64,000 nt of DNA from Parietaria judaica. Taxonomy: Eukaryota > Streptophyta > Magnoliopsida > Rosales > Urticaceae. A program made the position numbers and the translations under genes. This document shows positions 50,342 to 60,278 of the stretch, in pieces. Each line of letters begins with the position of its first letter. Within the stretch, counting starts at the first letter, position 1. The notes under the pieces were generated by a model that saw nothing but the letters and a program-made list of their open reading frames with translations, had not been told where the DNA came from and ran no database searches. The stretch lies in the NCBI GenBank assembly GCA_954871525.1, contig OX940866.1, positions 15,275,001-15,339,000 on the forward strand. The letters are read 5' to 3'.

Positions 50342-51361
50342 CCCCCTCAGTGCAATTACAGAGAATTGGTTTTCCTATAAATAGGAGTCTTCCCCTCCTC
50401 ATTTCCACACTCACTCACAGCTTCCTCCAGAGCTTCTCTCTCTAGCTTTCTCTCTCTATAAATTCTCCCCCTATCCTAGTGAGTCCTGGGAGCTCGCCAG
50501 TAGAGGCTCGTCTGAGAAGAGAACACGCATTGAGACTTAGCCTCGACAGGGAAGGTTGTTCGACGAGTCAGCAAAGGCGTCCCTTGCCAGGTCAACGCGT
50601 TGATGCGGACACCTAAGAGGTCGACAGGGAAGGAGCATCCCCTCGCCACAACGAGCTCGCCAACACCTGCGAGGTCGACAAAGAAGGAGCATCCCTCGCC
50701 AGGTTAAGGCCCTCCCCACAACGAGCTCGCCAACACCTACGAGGTCGACAAGGAGCATCTTTCGCCGGTAATACCCTCGCCATTCCGCCAAGGGTCACCC
50801 CCGCACCGCCAACATCGGCACTTCCGACGAGTCAAACCACATCGTCATTCACTCGCCATTTATCACTAACCCTGAACTACGTGAGACCTGATTCTCTTAA
50901 ACTGAGATACGTAGGCAGCCTCGCCCAACCATAAGCGACGGGGCACGGGCCCTATCTACCCTTTTTTGCAGGTCTTCCCTCGCCATAGGAGCTCGCCAAG
51001 GAAGAGAAATCACGAAGAATCATCAAGATCAACTCAGAGCTTCATCAAGACAGGAGTTCGCCTAGACGAGGACTTCGCCAAGACGAGGACTTTGCCAAGA
51101 CACGGACTTCGCCCCGACGAGGAGCTTCGCCAAGACACGGACTTCGCCCCGACGAGGAGCTCGCCAAGGAAGGAAGTTCCCCAAGGATCACCAAGAACAG
51201 TCCGGAGACTAATCCAAGACGACAGATTCGGCTCCATCTTTAACGATCATCAGTCAACCCGCGTTGACTCAGCATTCAACTATCCACGTGTTCAACGGGT
51301 CTAACTCGGGACCCGAACCTTAGATCCGACTCTAAGTTAAAGCCATTTTTACGCATTAACA
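50342..51361 (+). repeat. 3' LTR of the Tat-like element, right part
   Basis: Continues the interrupted LTR from CCCCCTCAGTGCAATTACAG to ACGCATTAACA. It carries one TATAAATA (50376-50383) and a single copy of the segment duplicated in the 5' LTR. Followed by the TSD GTAGC. Confidence 0.9.
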
Positions 51362-51366
51362 GTAGC

Positions 51367-53545
51367 AAATTATAATGATTATATACCATTTTTTATTTAT
51401 AGATCGATAATGATTAAGAAAAAGGTATAATAATGTTAAAATTGATGGAGAATATATTGTACATATATGATGAATTTATCAATTTAGTTCATGAGCATGT
51501 AACATTATTAGAATATTTGTCAAATAATTTTGTAGCATGTGTTTACATTAACTTATTAATTGATCACCAAACTATTGATTCATGAAAACAATATATAACT
51601 TTTCCGTGGTCACTATAATATAAATTAATATTTATCTGACATTCTGATGAATATATTCGAAATTCTCCAATTGAATATGCAAACTTGTTATAGAAAAACG
51701 TGGAGAAAATAATTAATCTATCACATTGGTAGATTCATATATCATATATGTATCACATGTCTTTGTGTTGCAAATGATTAATCATTTGTCTTTCTGTACG
51801 AATATATTAGATTTACAATATAGTTGCACTAGAGCGAAATTCGAGTAATATACTAATATGCGTCCACGTATGTCTTGATAAAATTTTTATTCATTCCCTC
51901 TCAAGATACAAACAAAGACGCAAACACACATTTAATACTTGACCTAGTATTACTTAGGTCAACAAAATTATATATCATACTATAAATATACGTACTTTGA
52001 CTTGGAGTATTTCTAAGATGAGACTAGCAAAGCGTGCGTAAGGACAAAATAAGCTACAAAACTCGTTTTCGTCAATTCGATCAACGGATCGGACCGTCAC
52101 AATAATTGATATTCGAATTGGATGCCGCAAATAGGGTTGATCAAGTCCTTATATTTGCTTTAGGCTCGATCTTGTTTGTTCATACAATTGTGTGAATGAT
52201 ATGTCAGGCTTCTTCATATTTTTAAAACTAAATTATGTTAATAGTATTTCGTACCTTATACTTTGTTATATTTAAGGGGCCTAAGATTCGGATTGCCCTC
52301 ACAAGGGTTTGTCTTAAAAATAGCTTGACCAATTACCTATCTGATTAAACCTCATTAAGCAATCTTTAGACACAAATCTCCGTCCCCTAGAGGCAGAGAC
52401 AAGCGGTCTGCTCCCTACCCTAGGGATATGGTCGAATTTTGCCTTTTACCGGAGAAAAAGGAGTGCCGTCAAAGAAGGATCTAGTCGAGTAGTCGTCCAA
52501 CTTTCGGCTACAGTCTTTCAAACAATGAGGTGCTTTTGTGTCAGTGAACAAGATCGAGACTTCGACCGTAACTGGTTTGGAGTATGATCCTTGAAGAGCA
52601 AATTAGAATGTTCAAGATCCTGTAAATACCAACAACAACAAAAAAGCACGCTACAAGTGTAACAAGTTTCTGTTAAATTTTTATTTGTCCTTAGTCTAGG
52701 TCTGGTCGGTTTTAAAAATTCTTTAAAAATCCAACAATATTCACCTTCATAACATGTGTTAAGAGTCATGGGTTAGTCGGTAATTATAAGCTATGTTGCA
52801 ATAAATAGAAATTGAATAGCTTCATGTGGTTTTTAAAAATGTGTTTCTTAGCTTTGAATAGCTTCATGGAAGTTCTTGCGAGTAAAAGTAACTTATAGAG
52901 CATAAATTGCAGGAGATACTTATTCACATAATATATGTAAATGTGTATATATATATATTAAACTATGTATGGACTCATTAAGATTAAATAATTAAATGAA
53001 CTCACTTTACTCACCGACCGGCCCTCGTTTCCAATTTTGTTGGCAGAATATATACTTTGAATCTATGTACTTACTTGTTGTGTGTCAAATTAAGACCATA
53101 ATATACATACTCATTTTACTAAGATCTAATAAACAACATTATTCTTTTTTAATCGCGGAATATTAGTCAAAGTTAAGAATTACGTATAAGGCCAGAAACA
53201 CAACAACAAATCGGCATTCGAAATTTTCTTCTTTTTACTATTATTCAGTTGTACTCAATAATCATTAAACACAACACGACACAACCAATAGTGAATTAGG
53301 GATGAACATCTTTAAAAAAAAAAAAAAAGATATATGTGCGTCATTTACATACAATATAAACAAATTCGTCGAGCAAATTCCAACAAGAGTCAATGATCCG
53401 TTTAAACTTAAATACGGAATTTTTACGTGTCAATCACTGTCACTGACAAGATAAAATTCACCTTCGACAGATAATTTAAATTTGATATTTTCAGTCAAAT
53501 TTGATAATTTATATTCAATTTCAAAATACATGTAAGATACTCAAA
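51367..53545. other. Intergenic DNA
   Basis: AT-rich, mostly low-complexity sequence with no ORF above 83 codons, (TA)n near 52947 and an A-run at 53311. I see no gene, RNA or transposon ends. Confidence 0.5.
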
Positions 53546-53553
53546 CTCACTAG

Positions 53554-54522
53554 TAGTCCCCAAAATGGCGTACCCGGGTTAATACCCGGAACCCATTTAA
53601 AAAAAAAAAAACAAAAACCCCGTACCCGGATATATCCGGGTCCGGAAAAATACGGATCCGGATGCATCCGGATCCGGGATTTAAAAAAATAAAAATAAAA
53701 TGTTAGCGTGTTAAACGAGGGCCGTTGGATGAAGTGAATCAACGGCCCAGATGATCTTCCCGTTGGAGTGCAAAATTTCTGCGGCAAAAGTACCCGACAC
53801 GCGTCAGATTTTTATTACTGTTGGAGGCAAAGGTAAAATTGCCTCGGGGTCCTCAAAAATAGCCGTTGGAGCCACATTTATACCCCTAACTCGAATTCCT
53901 ACACATTTTCCCCTATAAATACCCCATTCCACTCCCAATTAGAGCCTCGCCGCAAGTCTACGAGGTCATTGATGGTCGAGATCCTTATGCTTTCGAGAGA
54001 TTGGATTATGGCCAACAAGCGACAACAAGAAAACGATATGTTCAACCAAGAATTGGCGAATTACTTTTCACATATTCAAATGTAATTTTTTTTCAATTGT
54101 TCGTTTTCTTATTGTACTTTGAATTTGAAACTTCGTTTGCCTTTCGACATTTGGTTGTAGTTGTACTTTCCCGTATCCGACCTTCGAGTTTGTTGAATAA
54201 AAAACGCATATTTACTTTCTTTTGTTGTTGTATGTTTTTATTTATTTCATATTTATTTTTAAATATTTAAAACACACAAAATAATTTAAGAATTTAAACA
54301 TTTATTTTTTTCAAAGCCGAACTTAAGTACCAAAATGTTAGATTTGAACAATTAAACGAAATTAGGGACTAAACAATAAATAAAACAAATTTAATATAAA
54401 AAATACTAACCCGGATCCGGATCAGTCCGGGATTTTTTTTCCCCGGACCCGGACTGATCCGTATCCGGGTTTTAAAAAAAATAAAAACCCGGATGGGTTT
54501 TTGCCTCACATTTTGGAGACTA
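53554..54522. mobile_element. hAT-type non-autonomous element
   Basis: 969 bp flanked by CTCACTAG on both sides (53546-53553 and 54523-54530), a perfect 8 bp TSD. Terminal inverted repeats are TAGTCCCCAAAATG and the complement of TAGTCTCCAAAATG. Subterminal zones on both sides are packed with CCCGGATCCGG / TCCGGGTCCGG words, as in Ac-like hAT elements where such motifs bind transposase. Internal DNA has a TATA-like TATAAATA at 53914 and a poly-A/T-rich 90-codon frame without recognisable domain. No transposase. Confidence 0.8.
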
Positions 54523-54673
54523 CTCACTAGCATATTTGAGAAATAGACAATTTCTGTGTTTCGATTTACTCGTTAATCTCAATCGAAATAACAACGTTAA
54601 GTCAATCCATTTTTATTTTATTTTATTAGTTTTTAACATTTCATTGAAACACATTTTCATTACTTAAACAGAC

Positions 54674-54711
<38 letters not shown>

Positions 54712-55244
54712 AAACTACAAAAAATATGCCCCGCGAAGCATGCTTGAACGGAAAAATACCCGACTTTGTTAAGTTACAAAAATATGCCTGAATCTCATTT
54801 TTAACCCAGCCCTTGGGTTAACCTAACCAGCCCTAATTTCACTCTCCCACTCACTCTCCCTCCTCGAATTTCACTCTCTCTCCCCGATGAACCTCTCTCT
54901 CCCCTAGCCCACGAACCATGCCTTAGCCGACGAACCTCTCTCTCGCGTGACCCACGACGACGACGAAATCCAACCATCTCGCCGTCGCCGACGAAACCCA
55001 GGCGACACCGACGAAACCCAGCGCCGTCGCTCTGTTGCTCTTCCATGGCTCTTCCATGGGTCAGCTTCTCTCTGCACGACCAATGCTTCCGTCGAAACCC
55101 AGCTTCCGTCGCTCGCTCAGGTTAGGCATCGAAACCCATGCTTCCGTCGCTCGTTGATTTCGTTGATTAATGGCTTGATTTCTAGCAGATTTCTTTGGGT
55201 TTCCTTTCTAGGGCTGGTTATTTTGCTTATTTGAGATTAAGGCT

Positions 55245-55440
55245 TGATTCGGTTTGAAATTTATGGGTGATTTTGATGCTCCTAGTTACACGGTTTGAGA
55301 TTTATGGGTGATTTTGATGCTCCTAGTTACACGGTTTTATTTGAGATTTCGGCTTTATTTGATTCGGTTTTATTTGAGATTTATGGGTGATTTTGATGCT
55401 CCTAGTTACACGGTTTTATTTGAGATTTAGGGGCTAGATT
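55245..55440 (+). repeat. Short tandem repeat near the left arm of the Mutator-like element
   Basis: Three copies of a ~45-70 bp unit containing TTTATGGGTGATTTTGATGC and CTCCTAGTTACACGGTTT, followed by degenerate TTGAGATTT units. Confidence 0.75.
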
Positions 55441-56286
55441 AATGTAGGTTTAGGGCTTGATTTCTTTGGTTTAGGGCTTCATTTCGGTTGGTTTAGGTCT
55501 TGATTTCGTTTGTTTACTTCTTGATTTCGGGGTTATTTGTGTTTAGGGCTTGATTATTCTTTGTTTTCTTGTGTAGTTATGGCTTACATTTGCTCAAAAT
55601 TTTGCAGCAAAAACGCAAATAAAGTAATTAAAATTTTGGAGAAATAAACAATCATGTGCATGTATATATATCATTAATGTGTATACGTAGTAATACACGG
55701 TTTTTTTACTTATATTTATTGAACAACTTTATTTATTTTTCAAAATTAATAAAAAGTGGGTATTTTACTAGGTTTGGGAGTGATTATCTCTCCGATGAGG
55801 GAGCTCGTGTCAAAGATTGTCGTATTGTCATGTCCTTTTTGTTTATGGTATATTAGTGGTATTAGTGTTATAAGCTTGTTGTTAAGATTAGTTTAATCTA
55901 TAATAAGTTAGTGATGTTGTTTTAGTTGTAATCTAGCTTAAGAATGATTAATAGGTTTACAGAAGTTATGGTATTATCTATAAATACCACTCTCTGTAAA
56001 TCATTATTATCTTTTCCAATTGAATACAAAAATCAGATTTGCTTTCTTCTCTATTTTCTCTAGAATTCTCATACGTTATCATGGTATAAAGCTTGTAGGC
56101 ACGATCTTGTAGCCTCGATTAAAAATTGTTTATTTTTCTTGGATGTGAGTTGGTATGTTGATTGAGTGTATCATTTGATTGAGGTTTACGTCGGCTTGTT
56201 TATTCGGTTTGATGGAGGTTTATTTGCGATCCTCTTTTCTTGTTTAAATTAGATTATTGTTCATTTATTTTTACAATCTTTTGTAG

Positions 56287-56431
56287 CGGCGATTGTGGAG
56301 TCTTCGCACTAAAGTATGTAGAACATCTCATGCGTGGCGACGTCATTGATTCAGAAAACATGCTCAAGTTCCGACAAGAGCCGGCAATTGCACACTTTGA
56401 AAGGGCCAAAAAAGATGTATATAGGAATTGA
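56287..56431 (+). pseudogene. Ulp1-like (C48) peptidase C-terminal exon
   Basis: A 48-codon segment opens right after a good plant acceptor (TTTTGTAG at 56279-56286) and ends at TGA 56429-56431. It contains GDCGVFALKYVEHLM, the block around the catalytic Cys of Ulp1/SENP-type SUMO proteases (Cys codon 56294-56296), followed by the usual charged tail. The upstream exons with the catalytic His and Asp are not found in the 1.5 kb before it, so the enzyme is incomplete. In the family the enzyme removes SUMO from proteins; transposon copies have unknown targets. Confidence 0.7.
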
Positions 56432-56529
56432 CCTATTTATGGTGTAAATGTGTAAATAGTGTTCTTATTAGCGCGGGAAATGATATTTTGTGACTTTTGT
56501 GAAATTTAGGGATAATTTGCAGACTTATG

Positions 56530-58210
56530 GTGTATATATAATTCAAAACCGTGTAACACTTAGGCAAAAACTGTGTATATGGGATTCAGAACTGTGTAAC
56601 ATTTTGCGAAATTCAAATTACGAATAAAGTTTGGTGAGAAATATAAGAAAAAAAACCGTGTAACCTCTACCACAAAACTGTGTATATGGGATTCAAAATT
56701 GTGAATTTTTTTATTTAAATTCGTCAATTTAATCCAAAAACTGTGGCCCGTGGAGGCAAAAGTTGTGTATATGGGATTCAGAACTGTGTAACATTTTGCG
56801 AAATTCAAATTACGAATAAAGTTTGGTGAGAAATATAAGAAAAAAAAAACCGTGTAACCTCTACCACAAAACTGTGTATATGGGATTCAAAACTGTGAAA
56901 AAAAAAAACGTGAAACACTTAGGCAAAAACTGTGTATATGGGATTCAAAACTGTGAATTTTTTACTTAAATTCGTCAATCTAATCCAAAAAATGTGGCCC
57001 GTGGAGGCAAAAACTGTGTATATGAGATTCAGAACTGTGTAAATTTTGCGAAATTCAAATTATGAATAAAGTTTGGTGAGAAATATAAGAAAAAAAACCG
57101 TGTAACCTCTACCACAAAACTGTGTATATGGGATTCAAAACTGTGAAACTTTTTATTTAACTAAAACGATTCCCACGTTGATTTTTAGCCTTGTTCTTTT
57201 CTCTCTTTTTCCGTTTTGATTAAACTAAAACGCCTCAATAAGAAAGTGCTTTGAAAAGCACACAAACTGTCAAAAATTGTGGTACACGTAGGAAAAAATT
57301 GTGTATATGGGATTCAAAACTGTGCAAAAATAACTGTGGCACATGTATGCAAAAACTATGTATATGAGATTCAAAACTGTGTAAATTTTTATTAGATTAC
57401 AATTTAATTAAAAAACTGTTGCCCCGGGAGGCAAAAACTGTGTATATAGGATTCAAAACTGTGAAACTTTTTATTAATTATGAAAAATAAATAAAGTTGT
57501 TGAATAAATATAAGAAAAAAAAACTGTGTAACCTCGTTCAAGAAACCGTGTACATGGGATTCAAAACTGTGCAAAAATAACTGTGGCACATGTATGCAAA
57601 AACTATGTATATGGGATTCAAAACTGTGTAAATTTTTATTAGATTCGTACAATTTAATTAAAAAACTGTTGCCCCGGGAGGCAAAAACTGTGTATATAGG
57701 ATTCAAAACTGTGAAACTTTTTATTAATTTTGAAAAATAAATAAAGCTGTTGAATAAATATAAGTAAAAAAAACAGTGTAACCTCGTTCAAGAAACCGTG
57801 TACATGGGATTCAAAACTGTGAAAAAAAAAAACTGTGGTACACGTAGGCAAAAACTGTGTATATGGGATTCAAAACTGTGTAAATTTTTATTAGATTCGT
57901 ACAATTTAATTAAAAAACTGTTGCCCCGGGAGGCAAAAACTATGTATATAGGATTCAAAACTGTGAAACTTTTTATTAATTTTGAAAAATAAATAAAGTT
58001 TTTGAATAAATATAAGTAAAAAAACAGTATAACCTCGTTCAAAAAACCGTGTACATGGGATTCAAAACTGTGAAAAAAATAACTGTGGCACATGTAGGCA
58101 AAAACTGTGTATATGGGATTCAAAACTGTGTAAATTTTTATTAGATTCGTACAATTTAATTAAAAAACTGTTGCCCCGGGAGGCAAAAACTGTGTATATA
58201 GGATTCAAAA
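56530..58210 (+). repeat. Tandem array, forward arm of a large hairpin
   Basis: Many copies of a module that always contains AACTGTGTATATGGGATTCA followed by AAACTGTG, alternating with GTGGCCCGTGGAGGCAAA or TTGCCCCGGGAGGCAAAAAC and poly-A-interrupted linkers. A higher-order unit of roughly 280-380 bp recurs at about 57280-57480, 57560-57790 and 57840-58090. ORFs read from it on the - strand (HSFESHIHSF repeats) simply reflect the array. Confidence 0.85.
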
Positions 58211-58640
58211 CCTTTTTTTGCAAAATGTTACACAGTTCTGAATCCCATATACACAGTTTTTGCCTCCACGGGCCACAGTTTTTGGATTAAATTGGCGAAT
58301 TTAAATAAAAAATTCACAGTTTTGAATCCAGTATACACAGTTTTTGCCTAAGTGTTACACAGTTTTTTTTTCACAGTTTTGAATCCCATATACACAGTTT
58401 TGTGGTAGAGGTTACACGGTTTTTTTTCTTATATTTCTCACCAAACTTTATTCGTAATTTGAATTTCGCAAAATGTTACACAGTTCTGAATCCCATATAC
58501 ACAGTTTTTGCCTCCACGGGCCACAGTTTTTGGATTAAATTGACGGATTTAAAAAAAAAAACTTCACAGTTTTGAATCCCATATACACAGTTTTTGCCTA
58601 AGTGTTACACGGTTTTTTTTTCACAATTTTTGGATTAAAT
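58211..58640 (-). repeat. Tandem array, inverted arm
   Basis: At about 58211 the module switches orientation abruptly: from here the + strand reads the complement (TGAATCCCATATACACAGTT, TTGCCTCCACGGGCCAC). About 430 bp of this arm match the start of the forward array (56530-57020), including the same TTACACGGTTTTTTTT and CACCAAACTTTATTCGTAAT words. Confidence 0.85.
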
Positions 58641-58676
58641 TCCTTATATATTACCCATAAATTCCACAAAAGTACG

Positions 58677-58808
58677 CTAGTCCTTTGCCCCAGTTTCTAT
58701 GTTCACAAAGTTCTTGTCTTCTTCTTCTTCGTCCTCGTCGTAAGGCGCTGCTTCGTCGTTCTCCTTTTCTTGCTTGACTAAGCCGAGATCGCCCTCTGAT
58801 TCGTCGTC
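58677..58808 (-). CDS. Acidic 43-codon frame, possible terminal exon of a MULE gene
   Basis: On the - strand a frame opens after AATAAG (a possible acceptor AG) and runs 43 codons to TAG at 58679-58677. It reads DDESEGDLGLVKQEKENDEA then APYDEDEEEEDKNF and NIETGAKD. The sense-coding character (Asp/Glu-rich, no stops, moderately GC-rich amid an AT-rich array) suggests a real C-terminal exon, but no partner exon or domain is identifiable. Confidence 0.35.
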   Translation of the reverse strand, partial: DDESEGDLGLVKQEKENDEAAPYDEDEEEEDKNFVNIETGAKD

Positions 58809-59669
58809 TTATTGACTAACAAAACCCAAAATCAACAACAACAAAAAATAATTAACTAACAAAAAAATGACAGTTTGTGTGCTTTTCAAAGCACTTTCTT
58901 ATTGAGGCGTATCAACAAATACTTTGTGTGCATTCAAAAGCGAGCCTGACCCATAAATCTCAAACCGACTAACTAAAATATCCAATAAAACACCCATAAT
59001 CTCAAACCGAATCAATCCCAAAATAAACCCCTAAATCACAAACCGAATCAACACCGAAATCTCATACAAGCTAAACCCTAGATAAACCACTGATTCTCAA
59101 ATCAATCAAGACCTAATATCAATCGAAAAAAGCCCTAATCTCAACTGAAACAGAAATTAAAAATGTGCAAACCATTGGCAAGCCGACCTAACCTGAGTTT
59201 TGGAGAAATGCGAGTCAAATGGGGTTCGCCGGAAGCTGCGAAATTTTCGGTGGCTAGGTTTCGTCGGCCGGAGGCCGGGTACTTCGTCGGAAGCTGCGTT
59301 TCGTAGGCGTGCCCTGGGTTTCGTCGTGCAGAGAGAGCCGAGGGGGGGAGCAGAGCGAGACTATAGGGAGCAGAGGGAGGGGGCAGAGGAAGCGAGCTGG
59401 GTTTCGTCGGCGTGGCTGGGTTTGATCGTGCTCAGGGAGCTTTCACCATGTCGTGCTCAGCGATTTCATGCGAGCCTTTTTCTTCTCTTCTTTTTTTTCG
59501 AACACAGAGGTCGTGGGAGGGAAGGACAAAGAGAGGGAGAGTGTAAAGGTCTGGTTAGTTTAACCATGGGTTTGGGTAAAAAATGAGATTGGGGCATATT
59601 TTTGTAATTTAACAAAGTCGGGTATTTTTTCGTTCAAACATGCTTTGCCGGGCACATTTATTGAAGTTT

Positions 59670-59672
<3 letters not shown>
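58809..59672. other. Right arm of the Mutator-like element
   Basis: Inverted counterpart of the left arm, with CTCAAACCGAATCAA words and a GC-rich stretch (59200-59480) rich in GTTTCGTCGG. A 128-codon frame here and its left-arm partner at 54947 are low-complexity inverted-repeat sequence, not genes. Confidence 0.65.
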
Positions 59673-59722
<50 letters not shown>

Positions 59723-59730
59723 TATATATT
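59673..59730. repeat. (TA)n microsatellite
   Basis: About 58 bp of TA repeat directly after the Mutator-like element; the matching tract before it is 54675-54708. The element presumably inserted into one TA tract. Confidence 0.9.
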
Positions 59731-60249
59731 GGATTTTCAGTGACAAAATTGATAAGGCAAAGTGATGCGGGCCGAAAAAGCGGACTTCGATTTTGAATGC
59801 ATTCTATATTTTATACTTATATGTCGTTCTTAATTATTATCGTTTATTGTTTATTTTTGTTGTCATTTTGATTTCCGTAAAAACTACATGTCATTTAGCT
59901 TTAGCGAAAACTACATTTCGTTTTTGTTTGGGTTGTTGATGCATTATATAAGCATCATTTTGGGTCTTGTAATGGGAGATGTTGATGAAATGAAAAATTG
60001 AAGCTTGAGAGTTTCCCCCAAATCCGAGCGTCGTGAGCGAGCTCCGTGTTTGATGCCTTCGATCCGGTATCCGTGCGCGGATCAAAGGTTCTTGGATGCC
60101 CAAGCCTAGCTATTCGTACGCGAATCAATAGGCGAGGAAGGTTCTTCGATCGTGTATTCGCGAGCGAATCAACGATCCTAGTTCAACTATCACGGTAATG
60201 ATATCTATCTAGTTCGATTTGTATTTTAGTTTTCCTCCGCCGCGTCAGT

Positions 60250-60261
60250 TGGTATCAGAGC
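60250..60261 (+). promoter_or_regulatory. tRNA-iMet primer-binding site
   Basis: TGGTATCAGAGC two bases after the 5' LTR, exactly complementary to the 3' end of plant initiator methionine tRNA; this would prime minus-strand synthesis. Confidence 0.9.
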
Positions 60262-60278
60262 TTCGACGATCTTGGAGC

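Larger units (their letters stand above)
21403..51361 (+). mobile_element. Ty3/gypsy Tat-like LTR retrotransposon (30 kb with nested insertions)
   Basis: The 5' LTR (21403-23370) and the split 3' LTR (37743-38364 plus 50342-51361) both start TGTTATATG and end CGCATTAACA. Flanks are GTAGT (21398-21402) and GTAGC (51362-51366), a 5 bp TSD with one difference. Inside are, in order: a primer-binding-type site, a tandem-repeat leader, decayed gag and protease, a RNase H remnant, a tandem-repeat spacer, a long antisense ORF on the - strand, and a purine tract before the 3' LTR. An antisense ORF between pol and the 3' LTR is known in Tat-lineage elements such as Grande and Retand. Reverse transcriptase and integrase are not detectable, so this is a non-autonomous derivative. 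Confidence 0.85.
54709..59672. mobile_element. Mutator-like element with long inverted ends, Ulp1 exon and hairpin array
   Basis: 4,964 bp. The left end GGGAAACTACAAAAAATATG is matched by the complement of the right end; about 120 bp align closely, including AAAAATACCCGACTTTGTTA and ATCTCATTTTT. Weaker inverted similarity (GACGAAACCCAG, CTCAAACCG) extends for several hundred bp on each side. The element sits exactly within a (TA)n microsatellite, so the TSD cannot be read but a 9 bp ATATATATA duplication is possible. Inside are a low-complexity TIR region, short tandem repeats (55250-55430), one Ulp1-protease exon, a large inverted tandem array, and an acidic - strand frame. I see no transposase. 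Ulp1-carrying MULEs are a known plant class. Confidence 0.8.

Noticed and set aside
56530..58640. CRISPR-like array of short repeats
   Set aside because: Spacing is irregular, linkers are themselves repeated, there are no unique spacers, and the context is a plant transposon.
59200..59586. 128-codon frame in the right arm of the Mutator-like element, and its left-arm counterpart at 54947-55234
   Set aside because: Both lie in the long inverted ends and encode low-complexity Arg/Glu or Arg/Ser sequence without a domain.
60250..60261. tRNA gene at the TGGTATCAGAGC motif
   Set aside because: Only the primer-binding complement is present; there is no cloverleaf around it, and its position next to an LTR explains it.
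60219..60278. Longer start for the 468-codon ORF
   Set aside because: The extended frame begins at TTG inside the 5' LTR and crosses the primer-binding site; the first ATG is at 60279.
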